DNA of 64,000 nucleotides. It comes from Stercorarius parasiticus (taxonomy: Eukaryota; Chordata; Aves; Charadriiformes; Stercorariidae). The stretch is from the NCBI GenBank assembly GCA_013396915.1, contig VWZL01000278.1, positions 146,351-210,350 of the forward strand, written 5' to 3'. Within the stretch, counting starts at the first letter, position 1, and the number at the start of each line of letters is the position of its first letter. Of this stretch, positions 35,019 through 46,978 are shown piece after piece. The position numbers were made by a program, and so were the translations under genes. Below the pieces are notes generated by a model. That model was given only the letters and a program-made list of their open reading frames with translations, was not told the DNA's origin and made no database searches.

Positions 35019-36104
35019 GTAAGTCTCTTTTATCACACAATTAACTTATGTAAAAACAAATACCACCAAATGACTCTTATGAACAATGACATCCATGAAG
35101 ACAATGAAAACAGGTACAAATTGTCATTTCCTGCTGTTCACTCAGGCGCATCCTTCACCCTGCACAACTTTGATTTCTAATTATCGTTAACCATTGAGGT
35201 GACGTTTGCACTGGCAATCTGAACGCATCACCCAGTGCACTCATCTAGACCCTAATCACTAGCTCTTTGATTATTCTCAGTAGCCAATACATTGCAATGT
35301 TTCTTCAGTGATCCCTGTGTTGTGTCACCTGAGAATGGATTAAGGTCCTCCAGAAACATTTCCCCAGATGATCACTTGGTCACTCACAAGGACCAAATTC
35401 CACACTGCTGAAGCAGTCAGCTCTAAACAGCTTTTGTCCGGTGAAGAGCTTCATCTTATATTGATCCCAAACTCACTTGGAAAGTGTCCCTAAGGTCTGG
35501 CTAGTCTTCTAGATGTGAGGGATTTCTTTTCCGTCAGAACCGTAGCCGACATTGACCTGCAAAACTGTCTTGTGAAATTAAGCACCATCTGAAATAGCTC
35601 ACATAGCCTAAGACCCAGCTGCTGTATAGAATGTTTCATTTTGTTATATTTGGTACATCTCAGATTGCTATATATGCATACCACCTTCCAAGATTGGAAA
35701 CTACTAAGCTGTATTCACTTGAGGACCTCTTTGAATATTTGTAAGATCACCAGCATGGAAAGGAGAGTTCTACATTTAGAGATGCTACAGCTGTCAGATA
35801 TCTGACTGAATTGTGTTTGTAGCTTTGATTTGTTTATCAGTCTTTTGATGTCAGGTGACCATTTAGGAGGCAAGGACATGAAATATTTTTATAGCTCCAT
35901 TATATGTGTGTTTACGTATATATAGTATGTACAGTCACTATAAGCAGAGAAATAACAAGATTTGTTTCAGGTAATTTAAAAAAAAAAAACAAAACCCAAA
36001 CCTCAAGCATACAAAAGAAAGAAAGAAGCAAACATAAACTACTGATATTCCCCTCTTTCTATCTCTCCCCATGTCAACAGTTGAGTGTATGTCTAGAATA
36101 AAGT
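35019..36104. other. unique sequence
   Basis: Nothing recognised. Confidence 0.4.
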
Positions 36105-36520
36105 ATGAGGGGCGTCACAGCATTAGAAAAAATCTTGACACATTGGAGGAAATTCAAGGAAAAGCAACATAAATTATTAAGGGGCTGAAAGGATTGACTT
36201 ACGGTGAAAGATTAAAAGAAATAAATATGTATAACTTGCTAAGCAATGACTGGAGGGGGGAAGGGGGAAGGGACATGTTAACCGTCTACATATATTTGAA
36301 GGCAATAAACATCAAGGATAGAAAGGAATTATTTAAGGTGGTCTTAGTGTATAACCAAGAAAAAAAATAAGTTGCAGTGCAAATTAATGTTGGTAAAATT
36401 AAACCAGAAATTAAAATCATCGTAAACTGTACATCCTTTTCAAAAGTAGAATAGTCATTTAAGGGAAACATGGTTCTTCAGAGTTGTTAGCAACCATCTT
36501 ATTTGGCCAGGGTTGGGGAA
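36105..36520 (+). mobile_element. ancient CR1-like LINE fragment
   Basis: CATTGGAGGAAATTCAAGG, then AAGGGGCTGAAAGGATTGAC and AGGAATTATTTAAGGTGG, match the ORF2 C-terminal part of old CR1 families. Base order is kept but indels and stops are many. No 8-mer tail is visible. The ends are approximate. Confidence 0.65.
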
Positions 36521-38009
36521 AGGTGCAGTCAAATCCCTCCAGCATAAGAAATAGGAGTTCAAGTTTTCCAAATTCCCAGTGAGCTTTCACACTGGTGGAA
36601 CTTTTTTTCTATTGGTCTCTCTCTATCTTTTTTGTTCTCTCATAAGTTTCAAATGGTCTTTTTTTCCAGAAGGAAAATAAATATTGAAACCTCTGTAGGG
36701 AGGGGGTAGTGGTTTGGTTTGGATTCAGTTGGGATTTTTTTTTTTTTTTTTTACAAAATTGAGTTGTTTTCTGTCTTGGCCTGCACTAGATAATTTACCA
36801 TAGGAAATTATCTTGCACTGCCAAGGAAAGGGATGAGATGATCTAATAGGCTTATTTCATCTGTAATACCTATATTTATGTGACAATTTTTTGAGGAAAA
36901 CAAAGACTTCACACTCAGCCAGTGATCAAAAAGCTCACAAAATAAAGCACAGAGGTAGAATGCCAAAATAGCCTGACAACACCAGACTTTCAAGCGCTTT
37001 TTTCCCCTGTGCCCTCTTCTCTTCCTTGGAAAAGGCTCTAATTCCTTTTAACTGCTGGATTGTTTGTAAATCACAAAAACTTGTGCCATTCAGGGTTTTT
37101 TTAGCTAGAAGTGAGACCTCTGAAGTTGTTCTAAATCTAGACATATGTGAGTCATTAATGTTATTTTAGATTTCTATTTGTCAATAATGAAGAATAGACG
37201 CAGTCATACAGGTATCATGAGATCAACACTGAAGTAACTTGTTAGGTGACTGAAAAAAAGCTGTGGAGAGGAATGGATTGGAAGTCAGCTTTTTATTGTA
37301 TAAAGGTAGGCTGCCTTCTAGCTTGGGAGACCTGAAATAACAATTTCTAGTAATAGCGCATCATTCATCTTATAAATATAATTTCTTTAGACCAGGGCTT
37401 TTAGGAATTGCTGATGGAGAGTTTATTTTCAATCAGCATTAATGGCCCCTATTATTTTTGCTTACTAAAGTGGATTACTGGAAAATAATAGGTATAACAT
37501 GTCCAGGACTCTAATTGAAAACAATGAATGGAGTTCTTTCCTGTGTTCGTTTTCCAGCAGTTAGTTAATAAAAGTTTATGATCATTCCATTCCTGTGCCC
37601 CAAACCTCAAAGGCAAATGGAAGGAGTCTCAATCTGAACACATAGGCATATACCGCAGTTTTGCCAGCAAGAATTTGTGATGAAACTGCCAAGGTACTGG
37701 ATGTCTGCGTAATCTGTAAACAAAAGAGAAGCTGCTATTCAACTGGTATTTGAAATGCATGGAAGAGTTCTGAATGCTCATGGCAACCCTGAAACACTGT
37801 CTCTTGTGGCTTAATCCAGTAAACCCCAAACCCTATATGAAACTCTGCTGGTGTAACAGGCAACATGTCATTTAATAGCTAGTTATCTTAGCATAGCCAA
37901 GTGGTAGACCAGGCCACATCTCAGAGCAATCAACCATTGGAAAGTACTTCAAGCTAGCCTAAAGTTGGAAGGAAACTTGAATCTTCTAAGAACATTCAGT
38001 TTTGCATGG
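36521..38009. other. unique AT-rich sequence
   Basis: Contains an 18-base T run at 36735-36752. No gene or element recognised. Confidence 0.42.
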
Positions 38010-38014
38010 GAGAG
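38010..38014 (+). repeat. LTR target-site duplication, left (GAGAG)
   Basis: GAGAG directly before the LTR, repeated at 38595-38599 directly after it. A 5-bp duplication is typical of ERVL-class integrations. Confidence 0.8.
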
Positions 38015-38594
38015 TGTTGTGGTTTAAGCCGGGCTGGCAGCTCACTCACTCCCCAGCAGTGGGATGGGAGAGAGAATCAGAAGGGTTAAAGTGGGAAAAC
38101 TTGTGGGTCGAGATAAAGACAGTTTAATAGGGAAAGCAAAAGCTGCAGGTGCAAGCAAAGCAAAATAAGGAATTCCTTCCCTGCTTCCCATTGGCAGGAA
38201 AGTGTTAAGCTACCTCTAGGGAAGCAGCGTTTCATCACACATAACATTTATTCAGGAAGACAGACACCATAACTCCAAATGCTTCCCCTTTTCTCCTTCT
38301 TCCTTGAGCTTTTATTCCCGAACATGATGTCATATGGTATGGGATATCCCTTTGGTCATTTGGGGTCAGCTGTCCCAGCTGTGTCCCCTCCCAGCTTCTT
38401 GTGCACCCCCAGCCTACTCACTGGCAGGGCAGAGTGAGAAGCAGAAAAGGCCTCGACTCTGTATAAGCACCGCTCAGCAATAGCTAAGGCATCGGTGTGT
38501 TATCATCAACACTGTTTTCAGCACAAATCCAAACCGTATCGCCATGCCAGGTACTGTGAAGGAAATTAACTGTATCCTAGCCAAAACCAGTACA
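38015..38594 (-). mobile_element. complete solo ERV LTR, antisense, 580 bp
   Basis: Plus-strand ends are TGTTGTGGTTTAAGCC and AACCAGTACA, so the sense strand reads TGTACTGG...CCACAACA with TG/CA termini. It is flanked by a perfect 5-bp duplication, GAGAG. TGACATCA is kept (38332-38325), while the TATA box position reads AATAAAAG. Related to 28477-29057 and 46447-46978. No internal ERV sequence is present, so recombination between two LTRs removed the provirus. The 5-bp duplication favours an ERVL-type integrase. Confidence 0.9.
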
Positions 38595-38599
38595 GAGAG
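38595..38599 (+). repeat. LTR target-site duplication, right (GAGAG)
   Basis: Matches 38010-38014 exactly. Confidence 0.8.
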
Positions 38600-38626
38600 G
38601 AAGGGAGGAACAGGTCTTACTTGCTA

Positions 38627-38815
38627 TAGTGAAAAACTTTTTCTCCATGAGGATAGTCAAGCTTTGGGACAAGCTGCCCAGACACATTTTCAAGACTTGA
38701 CTGGAGAAAGCTCTGACAAAACTGGCCTGATCTCACAGCTGACCTTACTTCAAGCAGGAGGCTAGGCTAGAGACCTCCTGCAGTCATTTCCAGGCTGAAT
38801 TGACCTGTGGTTTTG
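38627..38815 (+). mobile_element. CR1 LINE 3' fragment, old
   Basis: GAAAAACTTTTTCTCCATGA, then GGGACAAGCTGCCCAGA, GACTGGAGAAAGCTCTGA and GAGACCTCCTGCAGTCATTT follow the order of the CR1 3' end. The terminal 8-mers have decayed to TGTGGTTTTGT. Confidence 0.78.
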
Positions 38816-39799
38816 TAGGGGTGGCTGAATCTGGCAGCCCAATAGAGATGAGGCTGCTCCAGCTCCATGTGCCCACATTCAGCCACTAGCAAGGTTGAAC
38901 ATGTACTCCCAGGAGGCACACAAACAGAAGTAAACAACACATATGTAGATATACACATGCCAGCCACACAGAACAACACAGCCAGAAACACAAACAATAT
39001 TCATGCAAACACAAAAAGCACCAACAGTCTCATGCTGTTCCCTTCTCTGGCTGATCAGGATAAAAGCCCATTAGTGGAAAATATATTGGCATATATGGAC
39101 ATATATACAATGTGGATCCCTCCAGGAGCTGGCTTTGGACACTGTTTTGTAAGTGGGTAACCTGAAAGATTTAACATTCCCCTAGTGATATTTTGCATAT
39201 AAACTGCAACTTGATCAAAATGCAATAGGAAACTGTGAACTTGAATTTTGTATCCAAAGAATTGCATTGGTGAGCTGGGATTTGATGAACATATAAAGAG
39301 GTAGAATTTTAGTACTAAAACTTCTAGGGGAACGGAAAAAAAAAAGAAAAAAAAAAAAGAAAAAACCAACATCCTCTTACACTGAATATTAGCTTAGGAA
39401 TCCTGAAGTGAAAGATAGCAGAGGTTCAGGGTGGTTATATCCTTTATATTTGAGCTCATTTTTAACACTTGAGCCTTAACTTAAAGTATCTCCATCAGAC
39501 ATTTGAATTACTCTGTAGTCATTGCTTCAGGAGTACCTCTGATGTTTTTTATTTAGTTTTCAAAGGAATTTGGATCTATTCCAAATAGTTACTGAACAGA
39601 GATATTGAATTCATGAAGGTATTTTCCTTTAAACTATATCAAGATGCATCTTTACATTATTGCTTTACATTCAAAAGGCTACAGTGAGTAGATTCCATAT
39701 TCCTTTATGTATGAATGCTCCTAATTATTGCCTTTTTCTCACAAGTCTCAGAATAGTTGGTAATGACTGCGAAGATATTATTCTGGAGGCAAACAAGTA
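38816..39799. other. unique sequence with an A-rich tract
   Basis: A-rich run at 39336-39366 with G interruptions. Nothing else recognised. Confidence 0.4.
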
Positions 39800-40955
39800 T
39801 ATAGAATCATAGAATTATAGAATCTTCATGGTTGGAAAGGACCTTTGAGATCATCGAGTCCAACCATACACACACAAAAAAACCCCCTACAATCTCTGAC
39901 ACTAGAGCATGCCCTGAAGTGCCAAATCTACACGTTTCTTAAATACCTCTAGGGATGGGGACCCAACCACCTCCCTGGGCAGGCTGTTCCAGTGCCTGAC
40001 CACTCTTGCAGTAAAGTCATTCTGCCTAATATCAAACCAAAACCTCCCCTGCCGCAGCTTCAGACCATTTCCTCTGGTCCTGTCCTTATTCACCTGGGAG
40101 AAGAGGCCAACCCCCACCTCTCTGCAACCTCCTTTCAGGTAGTTGTAGAGGGCAATGAGGTCTCCCCTCAGCCTCCTCTTCTCCAAACTAAACACGCCCA
40201 GTTCCCTCAGCCTCTCCTCATACGACTTGGTCTCCAGACCCCTCACCAGCTTGGTAGCTCTCCTCTGGACCCGCTCCAGCACTTCAATGTCCCNNNNNNN
40301 NNNNNNNNNNNNNNNNNNNNNNNNNNNNNNNNNNNNNNNNNNNNNNNNNNNNNNNNNNNNNNNNNNNNNNNNNNNNNNNNNNNNNNNNNNNNNNNNNNNN
40401 NNNNNNNNNNNNNNNNNNNNNNNNNNNNNNNNNNNNNNNNNNNNNNNNNNNNNNNNNNNNNNNNNNNNNNNNNNNNNNNNNNNNNNNNNNNNNNNNNNNN
40501 NNNNNNNNNNNNNTTCACCCCATTAATCACAACTCTCTGGGCACGGCCATCCAACCAGTTTTTAACCCAGCCAAGAGTACACTTGTCTATGCCATGATTC
40601 ACCAGTTTCTCCAGGAGAATGCTGTGGGGGACGGTGTCAAAGGCCTTACCAAAGTCCAGATAGACAACGTCCACAGCCTTCCCCGCATGCAAGGCGGGTC
40701 GCATGGTCACAGAAGGAGATCAGGTTGGTTAAGCAGGACCTCCCTTGCCTAAACCCATGCGGGCTGGCCCTGATCCCTTGGCTGCCCTGCACTTGCCGTG
40801 AGAGCTCACTCCAGATGATCCTCTCCATGATCTTTCCTGGTATCGAGGTCAGGCTGACAGGCCTGTAGTTCCCCGGATCCTCCTTCCGACCCTTCTTGTA
40901 GATGGGCGTCACATTAGCCACCCTCCAGTCATCTGGTACCTCCCCTGTTGGCTGT
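39800..40955 (-). mobile_element. young CR1 LINE with assembly gap inside
   Basis: Starts with TATAGAATCATAGAATTATA, the reversed tail. The minus frame at 40282-39902 carries [16 protein letters not shown] and [19 protein letters not shown] without a stop, so the ORF2 C-terminus is well kept. After the N gap, minus frames (40710-40514 and 40921-40646) carry VYLDFGKAFDTVPHSILL and NVTPIYKKGRKEDPGNYRPV, the RT N-terminal blocks. This is among the least decayed CR1 copies here. The catalytic FADD block should lie in the gap. The 5' end is near 40955. Confidence 0.95.
40294..40513. other. assembly gap, 220 N
   Basis: Interrupts the CR1 between the ORF2 C-terminal and RT blocks. Confidence 0.97.
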
Positions 40956-43900
40956 ATATGGTACAGCCTTCTATATTTTACATAAGTTAATTTTGTGGTT
41001 TTACTTGAAAATGTAATTAGTAGGTGATTTACAAAAGGTTTGGAAAGAATATGTATATGTATATGTGAAACTGTATCAATATATATCTCTGTGTGTTTAC
41101 ATGCTAAAATCAGTGTTGTATCTATATATATAGTTTATAACATGCACATATATATACATAACATGTGCATTTAACGTGTTATAACCATATATAGCTGTGT
41201 GTTAAAATGTTAAAATTAACTCATGAGTTTTGAACCTTTTCATTTTCCATACCATGGCTGCAATATATGCTTTCCTAAAATAATACATTATTTTACAATT
41301 ATACAGCAGTTTTCATCCCTAAATTCAACAGAGGCCTATTTCTCAGTTTCACAGAAGCCATTTTACATTTCATAGCAATATAATGGACCATTTGGTGGAC
41401 ACAACTTCACTTTATTCTCATTTTCAGACCCCTTTAAACTGACACAGATGTATAATCTAGCTTTGTGTGACCAGAAATCACAGCCAGGATTGTCGTTACA
41501 GGAATCACTCTGCTGATGACTGTCTGGATCTCAGCAACATTGCATGGCTCTTAGGACAGCAAGAGAAGGGATATTAGATATGAAAGATAAAGAGACATCT
41601 TTACAAAATGTAATTTCCATTGTTATAATTGACTGGCAAACCCATTCCTTCTAAAAAAAAAACTGTTGTATTTAGTTCTATTAAATATTACTAAATTGGG
41701 AGGCTTCAGTGAAGGAAAATGTACAAGCTGTAGTCACTAAGGAACATGTAATGACTGAAATTTTTCAGTCTAAAATGACACAAAAGCTGAAAGAATTCTA
41801 TCTACTTGCCAAGTGGCTACTGAGAGGGCCACTAGAACAGGATCCTCAGTGAGTTACTGACTGTTACAGTCGCTAATGCAACAGAAAAAATACCCTAAAT
41901 CCATATGGTTCTCAGAGGCAGCTGAGAAACTGCTAATCTACCACCCATTCATACGCTGTTGATCAAGCTGAACTGAAGGTAGCAATCTTCCTCAGGTACT
42001 GACTAAAGCAGCAGAGATCAAAAGAGATATTTCCTTTCAGAGAGAGATTGTTCAGGACTAACACTGGTTCTCTACTTTCTTTACAGAGCCACCTTGACAA
42101 AAAAAAGACATTTCACCCACCACAGCTTCAATGGCATTCCATGCAGCAGGGTCAATGGAAGTCCATGCTTTCAGAGAGCCAAGACCACCTCTCAGAGATA
42201 AAACATCCCAATACTCTTATCAGGGCGTGAACTACAGCAAAAGACAGAGCACTAGAAGGACAAGGCAGTTATCATAAATGCTTGACTAAAAAACCTTTTT
42301 AAATAGACTTACAGATTTTAATACCTCCTGATAGCAGGACACCCCTATATTCACTAAGAGCATTGCTTATGCTTGGTGATGTTTTAAGTAAATTTATAGG
42401 TATAATAAATAAAGCCGTGACCTGCTTTTTAATCCTTCATGAAGTTTCTGTCTATGTCGTCCTCAGTCACACAACTAGGCCAAAAGGAATACAGTAGCAA
42501 CAAAATAATCAGCTCCAAAGTTTAAGAGATATATGATTTCCCCCTCCTTCTAAGGATGTGACCTCCCTATGTTTAATCATCTTTCTTACGAGTTCTCTTC
42601 TGTGAATGATAGACTGTTGTTAACATTAAAAACCTCAGCTGATTAAATCTCAGCAGGAGTGACAACCAGGTTTTAAATCTCAGGGACTCTAGAATAAGCA
42701 CCAAAGTCAAACGGTATTGCTTTGGTCTCAGAGTGGTAAATGTGAGATCATAATATGGAGCACCAAAACATTAAACACCCTGATTTTATATCTCAGTACT
42801 TCATACTATGCTTACTTAGTAGTCAAATGCCACCTTCTACATCAACAATACTTCTTGTAGACTTTCTTTAAAAGACTCCTGCCTTTGTACTAGTCTAATC
42901 ACACCCAAGTACACATCAGCTGCTGACACTGAGATGTCTACATCCTTCTGGTCTTTATAAATACATTTTTTCTTATTCTAAAATCTTAAATGCATCATTA
43001 AAATTCTACTGTGCTAGGAAAAGCCTCTAGCAAAAGTTTGTCAGCCTACTATCAGTTTTATGTTTTAGGGTGGTATTGAAGAAAAGTTTCGTGATTATAG
43101 TAAGATAAATTCTCCAGACAATTTATGTTAATTTTTTTAATGAAAGGGAAGTTTGGAACACAGTGATTATTAAAACAGGGAAACTCATCCAGCCTCTTAT
43201 TAGATTAGATAAGGAAGTCATTTTGCTTAGAGCAACAAATTTGAAATCTCTTAATTTTCTTTCCCGTTCATGTGACTCTAGCAGTTTAGATAAAACAAGC
43301 AGTTAAAGCAGATGATGAGTATCAGATCTCAAGTTAATACAAAGTAAATTGAATTCTGAAGTATCTCTTCTCTTTGTAACTTTGCTGCAGGTGCCAAGGT
43401 TCACTTTGTGAATAGCTTCACTTATTTAGCAATATTACAGAGGTCCCAAAGTCAGTTAGAGGAAGATAAATAAACGGTTTTCAGCTTGACAGATTCTCTG
43501 CCCCAAACAAACATGAAGTACATTACAGATTTACGTATTGTTTTTAATGAAAATTCACATTATAAATCACCATCAACATTTTCCTTTTTCCTATTTTCAA
43601 CCATTTGGTTAATCGGCATACATACTTCAGGAAGCCTCCCACTAGAGATGCCTTAATAACACCTTGCTGTGGGCAACCGAAAGACTTTAATTGACAACCA
43701 CGGGTTCTCAATCAGACCCTCCTTAAACACTGCACATCCGTGCTCAGCACAGCTAGATTTGGGATTGTGCACAGCAATGTGTCCAAGGCTACTTGGTGGG
43801 GGATTATAAAGCTGGCTTTACATTATTGCATGAAACTCAGTGAATTCACATCTAGTGATAAATTCAAATTAGCACATAAATATTTCTTTTCTCTTCAGGG

Positions 43901-44555
43901 CTCACCAAAAACACTTTGGAAAGAGGGGCTTTATTTTCAAGAGTGAAAGGACCAGGAAAAATGCTCAAAGGACTGTATTTATTGGCTAGAGGGTCAACCA
44001 TGAGTTAGGCAAAGCTCAGAATTTGACTCAGTTTACTGGGGTTTGGGGTTTTTTTCCCCCACCATGGAGATGATACACTTCCTTCCATCTTTTTTATTCA
44101 TAATTATATTATCTTTGTTCATATATTTGAAATACTCTGTGGATTTGGATTGTCTGAATTTGGTTGTATTCTGAAATAAGGCTGTGGGAGATATAAACAA
44201 GCAATGAATAGGCCAAAACTAGGATTACAGCAACCTGCAGAGACAGAAAGGAAGAAGGACCTCCATCTATGTAATCTTTCCATATGCCTCCTTCCTCTGC
44301 TGGAGATCTCCCTTCCATAGTATTTTCTTTTCATCACAATCACCGTGGTGATTGTCATATAATTGCAATTCCCTTAGTAACTGAATGACCAAGCTATATA
44401 ACTGGGTCCTCCAAGTCATACAGCATTGCTTACATCTCTATCTATTTCTATAAATAAGAGGAAGACATGAGAATTTTGCTATCTTAAGGAAGACAGCATC
44501 TGAGGGTCTGAGGGAAAGGCATGAGGAAAGGAGACCAGGTCTTGAGAATATTAAG
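40956..44555. other. 3.6 kb of unique AT-rich sequence
   Basis: TATATG/TATA-rich microsatellite-like DNA at 41042-41165. A perfect 9-bp inverted repeat lies at 44336-44355. No gene or element recognised. Confidence 0.45.
41042..41165. repeat. TA-rich imperfect microsatellite
   Basis: Repeated ATATGTATATG and ATATATATAG motifs with interruptions. Confidence 0.7.
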
Positions 44556-44580
44556 TGTGGTGGGTTGGACCCACAGCCCA

Positions 44581-46446
44581 CAGACAAACAACCAAAAACT
44601 CCCCCAGCAGCACACACAGGAAGGAACAACTTCACCTCTCTGCAGACTGAAGAGGAAAGACCAGTCACATCAGGAGAGACACTGGAGCTGAGTAAGGCAG
44701 CCTGATCCGCTCCATATATAACCAGAACAACTAAGAAAAAGCAACGGGTGATAGGAGCAGGTGACTCTCTTCTGAAAGGTACAGAGGTACACATTTGCCA
44801 ACCTGATGCACTCTCAGGAGAAGGCTGAGGTACTCAGTGACATTTTTACCTCAGTCTTCACCAGCAAGTGCTCTAGCCACACCATCCAAGTCACAGAATG
44901 CATAGGCAGGGACTGGGAGAAAGAAGAACTGCCCATCATAGGAGAAGATCAGATTTGAGACCATCTAAGGAACCTAAAGGTGCACAAATCCCTGGGACCT
45001 GATGAGATGCATCTGCAGCTCCTGAAGGAACTAGCAGATGAAGTTGCTAAGCCACTATCCATCGTATTTGCAAAGTCATAGCAGTCTGGTGAAGTTCCCG
45101 CTGACTGGAAAAGGGGAAACATAACCACTATTTTTAAAAAGGGAAGAAAGGAAGACCTGGGCAACTACAGGCCAGTTGGTCTCACCTCAGTACCCAGCAA
45201 GATCATGGAGCAGATCCTCCTGGAAACTATATGGAAAATTAGGAGGTGATGGTAACAGCCAGCATGGCTTCACTAAGGATAAGTCATGCCTGACAAATTT
45301 GGTGGCCTTCTATGATGGGGTTACAGCATTGGTCGACAAGGGAAGAGCAACTGACATCATTTACCTGGACTTGTGCAAAGCATTTGACACTGTCCTTCAT
45401 GACGTCTTTGTCTCTAAATTGGAGAGACATGGATTTGATGGATGGACCACTCAATGGATAAGGAATTGGCTGGATGGTCACACTTAAATAGTTGCAGTCA
45501 ATGGCTCGATGTCCAGGTGATGAGCAGTGACGAGTGGCGTTCCTCAGGTGTCAGTATTGGGACTAGTGCTTTTTAACATCTCTGTCAGCGACATGGACAG
45601 TGGGACTAAGTGCACCCTCAGCAAGTTTGCTGATGACAGGAAGCTGTGTGGCATGGTTGACATGCTGGAGGGCAGGGATGCCATCCAGAGGCACCTGGAC
45701 AGGCTTGAGAGGTGGTCCCGTGAAAACCTCATGAAATTCAACAAGGCCAAGTGCAAGGTCCTGCATGTGGGTTGGGGCAATCCCAAGCACAAATACAGGC
45801 TGGGCAGAGAATTGATTGAAAGCAGTCCTGAGGAGGACTTGGGGTTGTTGGTTGATGAGAAGCTCGACATAAGCTGGCAATGTATGCTTGCAGCCTAGAA
45901 AGCCAACCATATATTGGGCTGCATCAAAAGAAGCATGGCCAGCAGGTTGAGGGAGGTGATTCTGCCCCTCTACTCAGCTCTCCTGAGACCCCACCTAGAG
46001 TACTGCATCCAGCTCTGGAGCCCCCAAGATAAGAAGGACATGGATCTGTTGGAATGGGTCCAGAGGAAGGCCACGAAGATGATCAGAGGGCTGGAGCACC
46101 TCTGCTATGAGGACAGGCTGAGAGAGTTGAGGTTGTTCAGTCTGGAGAAGAGAATGCTCTGGGGAGACCTTAAAGCAGCCTTCCAGTACCTAAAAGGGGA
46201 CCAATAAGAGGGATGGGGAGGTATTCTTTATCAGGGAGCATAATGATAGGACACAGGGTAATGGCCTCAAACTGAAAGAGGGGAGATTAGATATTAGGAA
46301 GAAATTCTTTACTGTGAGGATTGCCCAGGGAGGCTGTAGATGCCCCCTCCCGGGAAGTGTTCAAGGCTAGGTTGGATGGGGCTTTGAGTAATCTGATCTA
46401 CTGGAAGGTGCCCCTTCCAACCCAAAACATTGTATGATTCTATGAT
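44581..46446 (+). mobile_element. CR1 LINE, internally deleted, ORF1 remnant joined to ORF2
   Basis: The first part (about 44622-44805) encodes NNFTSLQTEEERP and, after one stop, [24 protein letters not shown] is the nucleophile block of the SGNH-esterase-like domain of CR1 ORF1. From about 44815 the sequence changes to ORF2 ([15 protein letters not shown]), then [39 protein letters not shown] and KFADDRKL (catalytic DD kept). The C-terminal [20 protein letters not shown] and the CR1 3' end with TTGTATGATTCTATGATG follow. The end of ORF1, the endonuclease and part of ORF2 are missing. Stops and frameshifts make it inactive. The 5' boundary is approximate. Confidence 0.9.
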
Positions 46447-46978
46447 GCTAAGCCCCCACTCAGCTGCTCACTTACACCCCACACATCTCAATGGGGAAAA
46501 GAATGGGAAGAGCAAAAGTGATAAAGACGGTTAATAAGTAAAGCAAAGCTGAGCATGCAAGCAAAGCAAAATGAGTAGTTTAGCCACTTCCAATGAACAA
46601 GTAGATGTCCAGGCAGCTGCTGCAAAGCAGGGCCTCAGCACTTATAATGGTTCCTGGGGAAGACAAGTGCCATAACTCCAAGAAGTCCCCCCTTCCTCAT
46701 CCTTTCCCTCAGCTTTTATTGCTGAACATGATGTCATATGGCACGCAATAACCCATTGGCCAGTTTGGGTCAGCTGTCTCATGTGTTTCCCCTTTCAACT
46801 TTAGATACAGCTTACTCGCTGGTGGGAAAAAAAGGAAAACCTCGACACTGTTCAAATACTGTTCAGCAACAGCCAAAACACTGGTGTGTTATCAACACTT
46901 TTAGTCACAAACTCAACACACAGCATTATACAGGATGCCATGAAGAAAGTGAACTCCATCCCAGACTGATGCAGCACA
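46447..46978 (-). mobile_element. ERV LTR, antisense, lacking its outer ~25 bp
   Basis: Starts at GCTAAGCCCCCACTCAGCTG, which matches the 38015 LTR from about base 25, and runs to GATGCAGCACA at 46978. It keeps TGACATCA/CATATG (46736-46729). The missing outer end may be the TGTGGTGGGTTGGACCC piece at 44556-44580 on the far side of the CR1. No provirus genes are seen. Confidence 0.8.

Noticed and set aside
39992..40597. Long plus-strand frame across the N gap
   Set aside because: Its length comes from the N run, and both flanks are the opposite strand of CR1 ORF2.
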